64,000 bases of DNA from Polytrichum commune. Lineage: Eukaryota > Streptophyta > Polytrichopsida > Polytrichales > Polytrichaceae. This document shows positions 56,594-64,000 of the stretch, piece after piece. The notes under the pieces were generated by a model. It made no database searches and had not been told where the DNA came from. It saw nothing but the letters and a program-made list of their open reading frames with translations. The translations under genes were made by a program, and so were the position numbers. Numbering within the stretch: the stretch's first letter is position 1; each line of letters opens with the position of its first letter. The stretch is from positions 37,391,081 to 37,455,080 of the forward strand of contig OX485809.1 in NCBI GenBank assembly GCA_950295325.1. Direction: 5' to 3'.

Positions 56594-56600
<7 letters not shown>
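54630..56600. other. Intergenic DNA with a segment rich in CCGGT words
   Basis: No gene recognised. Between 55310 and 56400 the words 'accggt', 'ccggtt' and their complements occur far more often than elsewhere in the window. The start of this segment ('tttctcaaactcaaccgg.tcatctgta') is related to 61195-61225 and, without the CCGG words, to 11540-11580. Open frames at 55759 and 56175 share no recognised domain. Confidence 0.4.
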
Positions 56601-56629
<29 letters not shown>

Positions 56630-56670
56630 TGTGTTATTTTTACTATAAATCATATATATATATGAGGTTA
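56598..56670. repeat. (TA)n microsatellites
   Basis: A pure TA tract of about 28 bp starts at 56598, with a second short one near 56653. Confidence 0.85.
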
Positions 56671-57060
56671 GTTACCCAAGGACCTACTCGACCACTTTCT
56701 CTATACAAGCTTTATTGTCAATTTGTCACCACCTATTCTATGTCATATGCATGATCAACGTCCTTAAGTTTCACTTGTAGCTGGGATAAACATAATGTTA
56801 CTTAGTTGAGTGACCAGGTTAGATGGGGTTGAGAATATGTGATGTAAGATGTTAGAATTATACCTTGTGGATGTTTCTCGAAGTAGATGCAACTTGATAA
56901 ACTGCGAGTATTTGGGCAAAGCACACCGGCATATGCCAAGTCCCTGACTTCTACCGAAAGGAGGCCATGCAAGGACATGATCTAAAAGTATTAGGACGGG
57001 CAACAAATGAGTTGGTGGATGGATGTGTATGGATGTAGAGTGGGGTGGAGAACGGGTTCT

Positions 57061-57200
57061 AGGGTGCTTAAGCGGGAACATAGTTCCCAATGGGGTTTAG
57101 GAACCATGAACATAGTTCCCAATGAACTATGTTCCCGCTTGAGCACCCCCGGAGTGCACTCTCTGACCCACGGAGTGCACTCTCTGACCCAGGGAGTGCA
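57061..57200. repeat. Inverted repeat plus short tandem repeat
   Basis: The sequence 'gggtgcttaagcgggaacat' near 57062 returns as its near-complement 'atgttcccgcttgagcaccc' near 57128-57147, with 'aacatagttcccaatg' repeated between them. Immediately after, 'ggagtgcactctctgaccca' is repeated twice, plus a partial third copy. It resembles MITE ends, but I cannot define both borders. Confidence 0.5.
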
Positions 57201-57299
57201 CTGTTCAAGTACTGTATTTATACACGTGGGTGCACAAAAGGGGTATTATTTAAAACAAGCATGTACAAAATGTACGTACAAGAGACATATTGCTATTAA

Positions 57300-59050
57300 G
57301 CAAGAAGTAGATATACATGAGGCTATAGAAAAATATATGTAAAGTACGCATTTACGCGTTTACGCGTTCAAGTCAGACCTGGACCAAGAATCATGTGTTT
57401 TTTCATCCACTAAGTAACGACTTTATAACTAAAAATCCATGATTTGATATTATACATATAATAGGGCCATATTTTTGCATTTCCAAACATTTGTACACAT
57501 GTTATATACAATTTCTGTATTTGTTTTTGGACCCTTGTGTATGTATGGAAATGTATTTTGAAGCAATGAGATTTGTAAGTATATTGCTTGATTTTAGCAA
57601 AAATAAAATGTATACATGGGTATTTTAATAAGGGGCATGCACGCACGTGATGCTTGGTTTTAATGAATAGTGCACTCCCTGAGCTCTTTGACCTTGAATG
57701 AATTTTGAGGGTGAAATTTGCATTTACCATTACCAACTTTCCATCTTGTATGCCCACCCTAAAACCCTAAACCCTAAACCCAATGTGAAGGCACCCACCC
57801 TTGTCATGAATTTCCAATGCAAATCCAGAACGAGAGAGAGAGAGTTGAACCACCCAAAATGTGGAATTGTGTGGGAATTGTGCGCCTTAATTCCGATGGA
57901 TTTGCTGCAGCCCAAAGGTTAAGTTACTTGCCGAAACTGCAAGGCCATCACCAAGTTGCGACCTTCCTGGTTCCAAGTTTGTGACCTGCCTGACTTGCCA
58001 GTTACTAAGCCTGGTCTACATGTCATGGGTGCCCGGGAACAAACCCTAGGGCTTGCCCATGGAGGCTTGGTAATGTGGCTACAAGTGTAGACTACCCGTC
58101 CCACTGGTGGCCTAACCTAATGGGCCCAAGGGTGGAAAAAACTCAACTTCTTCTGGCCGATGCATTGGGTTCTTGGTTTTAATGCAAAAAATCTAATTTT
58201 TGTAAATAAAATCATGGTTTTATTTGAACACTTGGCAGGCGGCACCATTATTGGTGAACATTGGGTCCTTTGTCTAATAATCTCAACTCATTTGCAACAA
58301 AAGCAAATAAAAGCTGATTTTGTTGGATCTCACATGATTGTGTTTTTTTTTAAAAGTATGAAGAACCCAATTGTAAATAACCGCGTGGTGCCAGCCTTGA
58401 GCGCGCCATATTTGGCCATTGGTTGGGGATTGCTTTGCCTTCACTAATTAGTCTATCTTAGTTGTCACAAAGTAAATTTGAATGGAATGGTTGATAGCAG
58501 TTGATTAATATTATGAAAGTGAATTGAATGTGGTGTGTTCTTAACAAATGTGAGTTAAAATGTTGAAGTTCACATACTAGGTTGTCAATTTTGTCAAAAT
58601 TCAATATTTGATGACAAAACTGGTTCCAGGTAGCAGCGTGGTAAGTACTGAACTGGTGTGTAGGGTTAGGGCTAGGGAAATTTTTGTGGTGTCTATGTAA
58701 ACTCGTCCATTAGGAAGGTGAAAAGAAATTAAATTTGAATAGCATGAATATAACTAATTCAGATAATTTGAGGTTGTAAATGACATCAAAAATCCCAATT
58801 TAGTCTTGGAGGGTCTAGTTGGTATGAATCAACCAATACCATGTCAAGGACTTGATATGACTAGTGCCCCTTCATGCGCGATGAATGAGTTACATAGACG
58901 GCTTGAATTCCAAGGTAGAGGTTAGGCTATTCAATTTTCTCTTCTCCATCGCCCATGGGTCACTTCTGTTGGGGTAACTTACTCACACAAGTAGAGAAGG
59001 TAGCTGGTTTAAATGTCGTTTGTACACATATCTCAAACAAGTGCAAGATC
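57300..59050. other. Intergenic DNA with one interstitial telomere-like tract
   Basis: The stretch 57758-57781 contains 'accctaaaccctaaaccc', the plant telomere repeat in C-strand orientation. No gene, RNA gene or clear transposon border is visible in the rest. Confidence 0.5.
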
Positions 59051-59053
59051 TAA

Positions 59054-59640
59054 GGGGTTGTTTTACATCATGGACCATGAAGTGGTCCATTGTTCCTCTA
59101 AAATATGTGATTGGCTGTTGAACTTGTACTGGGACCACTTTGCTTTACATCAAGAAATTTTTGTTAAGAGTGACCATGGAACTTGAGGTCCCCAAAAGGC
59201 CCATTCTAGATGGTTTTCTAATCATCTTGCTCCCATCAGTGTTCACAAGATGGAGCTTTGACAACTGGTGGATAACCAAGTAATAACCTCATAAAATGTA
59301 CCCACCAAAATCACCTTCAAAATGCACTTCAAGAAAAGGTCCTTTGGAATGGGAGGCATGATGGAGCCCATGTTGATATCACTTTGGTGGGTGTTGAGAG
59401 CTTCAATAAAGATGAGGATGTGGCCAAAAGAAAAAATGATTCGAAGAACTATCCGCCCACTAATCTAATGGATGCAGCTGCCCACAAGTCAACCATGCCG
59501 TCATGACACATGTGCAGAACATAGGGGTGAGTAAAATCATCCAACAAATGAATCATTGTTGAAAAGTTTGGCCACCTCATAATCACTCCATGCTGCATTG
59601 TGCATACATACATCCACAATGGGACCGGCTTGTAAAACAA
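59054..59640. mobile_element. Possible Tourist-like MITE, diverged
   Basis: The left end 'ggggttgttttacatcatgg' and the complement of the right end ('gattgttttacaagccggtc') are similar. An internal 'gtgattggctgttgaacttg' segment followed by 'ctttacatca' parallels the interiors of the 10735 and 15066 elements. The TIRs are imperfect and a target duplication is not clear, so the borders are tentative. Confidence 0.4.
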
Positions 59641-61352
59641 TCAAGAACACATAATACTGGTGCTTGCACAAGGCTGGCACTAATAGGGCAAGGCATCATT
59701 GTATTGACTATGTGCACCCTCAGGCAGGCTTGGTTAAGCCAGTTTGCAACATTTTAATCATGTTTAATTACTCCCTAGATATGTTTATGGTTGCTAGAGC
59801 CTATAGAAAGAGAATTTATTTTCCTAAACCCTGAAAAAAAAAAAAAACAGAATTTATGCAAATGACAAATACTACGAGCACTTCAAAGAAACTGTGAGCA
59901 AATATTGATCCCCCCGGCCATAAGGTTAAGATATCTGAAGCCCTTGTCATTTCATACAACATAGTCTATAGTATCACAGTCTTTTATTTTTGGGCAGAAT
60001 TTTGTTCATCACATTTTGTTTTATATCATATTATATTATGGTATTATGTTCACTTCTTGTCAAATTGACACTAAATCGTTTTGTCAAGATAAATAATTTT
60101 ATGAAATGAATATTCATGGGATGATGTTTAGCGTAGCACATTAGAGTTCTTAAGGTGAAGGTTTTGTGTTCTAGTGAAAGGAAGAGATTATTGAGCATAC
60201 TAATGCCAAGAGTCATGTCAATGAGTCACAATAATTTCAATAATGGTAACCAACTCCTTCACCATTTGTAATTTAGGCATAGACCTCTTTACATCAATAA
60301 GTAAACTCATGCCAAGATGTTATTCGACATGCTAAACAAATGCATTAGACTCCACCAATGGTAGCCGACCATCCAAATGACGTGGTGAAGGCAACCCACC
60401 ACAATGCCAATTGGTAGTTACACGCATGGTTGCCAACCAAGTGACATGTAATTGGTAACCAACCATAACAAATTGCCCCTCCCTCCCCCCCGGCAAAGGA
60501 AATGATATGGCAATTGTCACCAACCCACTTATCTGGTAGCTTCAAAGTGGAGGTTTTTGGGGGGAAATCGTGCATGTGCATGCAACATGCTTGGGAGCAG
60601 TCAACTACTAGTCGTAGCAGGTTGGTATGTGCCCCAAAAAGTGGTCCCTTACCCCCCCCCCCTAAAAATGAATGCATCCTTGTCCAAATAAAAAAAGGTG
60701 ACATAGAATTTTGTGAGCAACAACCATCCATTACAACGTGTCCAAGTTCACTACAACTGGCTGAAATCACAAAGTCATTCAATAGCAATATGACTGCTAC
60801 ATAGTCTGGATTGTGTCGTTTCAGACAATAACAAGCCAACAAATTTCTCATGATGATAGGACGCATGTTGTTACTAGAACTCCTTCATCAATGATGAACG
60901 AGTCTACCTAGACACTATGAAGTCATCATGTAATGGGTAGGTGACATGTCCATGAGTAATAATGCCAACCAAAGGACTTTACCCCTCCTTGTATGTGCAC
61001 CATATTACCAAGTGCTCCAGGATAGTGCCCGGGAAGTTTTTGGGCATATACAGTTGGTCAAGATCCTAGTGATTCTAAATCCAACCAGTTACATGTTGAC
61101 ACCTTCCGGTTTTGCTTTATTCACTTGAGGTATATTCTTGTATAGATTCCTCTAAAATGATCGGGAATTCTCCTGAATTCTTCAACTTCAACCGATTATT
61201 TCTCAAATTCAACCGGTGCATCTGTGTCTAACCACCGGTTCTTCCTGAGCAGTCCTTCCGGGAGCCTGCAATGTTGGCAGGATATATGTCCTTTTATTTG
61301 ATCATGAGAATGCAAAATATGGACTCCGAGTTCACGGACGACAAAAGGTGAG
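59641..61352. other. Intergenic DNA, no gene recognised
   Basis: The DNA is AT-rich, with C-rich homopolymer tracts near 60485 and 60650. The overlapping frames around 60345-60866 on both strands have no recognisable motif. The segment 61170-61260 is related to 55310-55345. Confidence 0.45.
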
Positions 61353-61659
61353 AGCTACACAAAATATGATATTTAGTGTTAGATACACTAAATACGAACA
61401 CTACACTAAATATCACTAACCCTATGAAAGTAAGTAACATTAAATGTAAACTCAAACACTAAATATCATCTATGGTAATATGTGAAAGTTACATGCACAA
61501 ATTTAGTGTTTAGTAGGAAAGAGGTGGCAACAAGGAAGGCGGCGGCGGTGCATTTATGTCTAACACTAATTATCAAAGAATTGAAAATTAGTGTTGAGCA
61601 TAGTAGGGTGGTAAAACACTAAATCTAATCAAACACTTAATATCATATTTGGTGTAGTG
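61353..61659. mobile_element. CACTA-like non-autonomous element
   Basis: The right end, read on the complement, begins CACTACACCAAATATGATAT, matching the CACTA terminal signature. The left end (about 61355, 'ctacacaaaatatgatattt') is its inverted partner with a damaged first few bases. Subterminal 'tttagtgtt'/'aacactaa' words recur inside, as is usual for this superfamily. No transposase is present. Confidence 0.55.
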
Positions 61660-61767
61660 ATGTTACTGTTTGGGATTCCACAAGCAGCCTCGATTAGGCA
61701 GAAGCAATAGGAATGTGGTTGGTTCCCAGATCAGTGGAACTGGAATAGCGGAACCAACTTGTGATTG

Positions 61768-61770
<3 letters not shown>

Positions 61771-61803
<33 letters not shown>
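61771..61803. repeat. (GA)n microsatellite
   Basis: About 16 GA units in a row. Confidence 0.9.
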
Positions 61804-61805
<2 letters not shown>

Positions 61806-62501
61806 ATTATTGCACACGAGAGTGCCTCCCATCCATCCAACATTCCAACTTGACCCTGTAACTTGACCTATAGGTCTGTGGCCGATTCATCTCAAATGAC
61901 TTGGACTAGACTAATTCGGGGTCTGTGAAGCTAATGTGGAGTCAAATCAACTCTAACAACCCCCCTGGGTTGCATATTATTTCAAGTCTTGTATGTTGGA
62001 TGAATGAGAGGCGTGCTTATAATTATCATGGTTTTATATCTAAATTTGAAGTTGGTCTTGAGGCCTAGAGAGATCACAAGCTATAAATTTTTGTAGACTA
62101 TGTGCGGTCGGGGGTTAGTTGAAGATGGGATATTTATCTTCTTCTTTCTTGAAAATGGAGCACCCTATTGTAATTTGAGGTATTTTTTGAGACCCTATAG
62201 GTAAATATATTGTACACCATGAACTTATTTTATAGACTTTATTTTGTTCGTAAATTTTCACATTTATCAAAATCTTGGACTTTTGACTTAAATTGACATT
62301 AATACAATACAAAAAAATCTCATTTTATTAACAATACATGTAGATAAAATTGAATTCTACCTAGTTGCAACACCATCTTGAAACAATCTAGTACTATTTT
62401 GAAACTCTCAATGACCACCTTGAGCATGCAAACAAGACTAAACCATCATTGAGTTAGTGCTTCTAGTTAATATATGCTTGGTGACCCTCCGTGATGTTGG
62501 A

Positions 62502-62536
<35 letters not shown>

Positions 62537-63688
62537 ACAAGCTCCACTCTTCCCAAGTCTTCGACAAGCAACCCCCTTGCAGCCCCTCAAACCCTAGTAA
62601 GTATGCCCTACCTAAGTCCCACTGTAACCTGTCATTATCAAAAAGGATTAGAGTAAAAATCTATAAGTTATAATGAATCATGAGAATGGAAATAAAAGTT
62701 GGGGGAGTCTAAACCGCATCGGTCACTTGATGTTAGATTTGTTACGAGGAAACTTTTCCTTTATGAAAATTTTGACGGTGACCTCCCCATGTCCTAAGGT
62801 CACGAATTGGCCTTCCAAGAGTGGTATGTACTTCTTTGCTTGTCGTCAGACCTTGTTGGATCGCATCTGTTTCGAATACAAAATCTCAATGAAAAATTGG
62901 CCTCACCTTGGTATATGTAACGTGGTTGAGATGGATTACAAAATTTGCACCAATGAGAAGCACGGATTCCAACCTTATGACACAAGAAACCGATATTGAC
63001 TTCTCGTGTGAACCAACCCTTAGGCTTTGCCCTTGGGAGGGTCGTTGTTTGCGGAACATTTTGAAGTTTGCAGCCATGGGCTTTAGGTATCTACCCTTCT
63101 CATGTCATTGTGATGTTCAAAATGATTTTTAGCCTACTATCACCAACATTGTTATTGATAAACCTCATGCATTTGGAAGCCAACATTTTATGTACCTACT
63201 GTGTTGTGAGGCCAAACCCACCACCCTTAAGCGTCCTAGTCCGGGTGATGGCTTTGAGAATCACATTCAATTCCTAATACCATAATGTGGATTGTTGTAT
63301 GGCTCTTATGTCCTAGGTCCTAATTTCATCTCAACTCAATCCAACCCGCGGCCTTGGCCACACCTGCCCTTAAAGAGATCCCTCTAGACTTCTTGATTTT
63401 TGCTTCCTTAATCTTGTCCTTGCTAGGATTCTCCACATTCTCCATTAATTATGCACGTGATTTATTCCAACCAAAGAGTGCAAGTGTTTAAAAACACTTA
63501 CCTCAATGGGTAACCACCAACACATTCAAGAGTCACACACACTTCTACTCTCCTAATGAATCCAACTTCACCTAAGAACCGAGATGGCATGAAAGAATCT
63601 AATGTGTTCTAGCAATCCCGTAAGGGATTAGCCTAACTACCCCCCCTAGTAACCTAACTTATTGAAGCTAATCAAACTAGCCTTGGCC
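61804..63688. other. Intergenic DNA with a diverged repeat and a (TC)n tract
   Basis: The segment 61870-62010 is an inverted, diverged copy of the repeat near 201-530. A (TC)n microsatellite lies at about 62506-62536. The open frames at 62673-62999 and 62908-63132 carry no motif I know. Confidence 0.45.
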
Positions 63689-64000
63689 CAGCAGAAATAC
63701 AACCAGCACCTTGCTGCCGTGGCCTTGGGCCAGCAGAAATTCAACCAGCACCTTGCTGTCGTGGCCTTGGGCCAGCAGAAACACAACCAGCAGCTTGCTG
63801 CCGTGGCCTTGGGCCAGCAGAAATTCAACCAGCACCTTGCTGCCGTGGCCTTGGGCCAGCAGAAACACAACCAGCAGCTTGCTGCCGTGGCCTTGGGCCA
63901 GCAGAAATTCAACCAGCAGCTTGCTGCCGTGGCCTTGGGCCAGCAGAAACACAACCAGCAGCTTGCTGCCGTGGCCTTGGGCCAGTAGAAATTCAACCAG
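63689..64000. repeat. 42-bp minisatellite with 84-bp higher-order pattern, runs off the window
   Basis: Seven full 42-bp units and part of an eighth are present, each reading from 'cagcagaaa' to 'gtggccttgggc'. Units alternate between 'ttcaaccagcacc' and 'cacaaccagcagc' forms, giving an 84-bp period in the middle of the array. Because 42 is divisible by 3, several frames on both strands stay open; the plus frame reads QQKHNQQLAAVALG per unit. This does not by itself show coding, and no conserved start or flank is visible. A unit near 63983 has CAG changed to TAG. Confidence 0.9.

Noticed and set aside
63689-64000. CRISPR-like array
   Set aside because: Units are contiguous 42-bp copies without unique spacers, in plant-like nuclear DNA. 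This is a minisatellite.

Overview
The window looks like nuclear DNA of a streptophyte (a land plant or close algal relative), probably a non-flowering lineage. The evidence is spliceosomal introns with GT-AG (one GC-AG) borders, two plant-type intron-rich genes, Stowaway-, Tourist- and hAT-like MITEs, TTTAGGG-type telomere motifs, and a Ty3/gypsy element carrying DNMT3-like and PHD-finger modules. The lineage call is inference; I cannot name a species.

Layout. (1) 3589-8626, minus strand: a nine-exon sugar-phosphate/phosphate translocator (TPT/DMT superfamily). I could join it into a 379-codon protein with all intron phases agreeing. A perfect 186-bp tandem duplication covers its intron 7 acceptor. 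(2) 8.6-16.9 kb: gene-poor DNA with two Tourist-like MITEs. (3) 16927-36735, plus strand: a 32-exon UTP20 gene (SSU processome) that joins into one open frame of 2,912 aa. An exact telo-box lies upstream and several MITE-like inserts lie in its introns. (4) 36.7-43.2 kb: no gene; contains a hAT-like MITE with poly-G ends, a Stowaway MITE and a microsatellite-bearing tandem array. (5) About 43233-51883, minus strand: a decayed Ty3/gypsy retrotransposon in the order Gag, protease, DNMT3-like cytosine-5 methyltransferase, RT, RNase H, integrase, SH3-like region, PHD finger. (6) 51.9-64 kb: gene-poor, with an unidentified gene relic, more MITE-like units, simple repeats and a 42-bp minisatellite that runs off the right end.

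The two host genes are divergently oriented and functionally unrelated. The most notable item is the retrotransposon. It combines a DNA-methylation writer, placed between protease and RT, with a histone-tail reader at the integrase C-terminus. This copy is dead: it has six in-frame stops, at least three frame changes, and has lost the SAM-binding N-terminal part of the methyltransferase. The terminal repeats are nevertheless only about 2% diverged, so the family was probably active fairly recently. Its terminal structure is also asymmetric.
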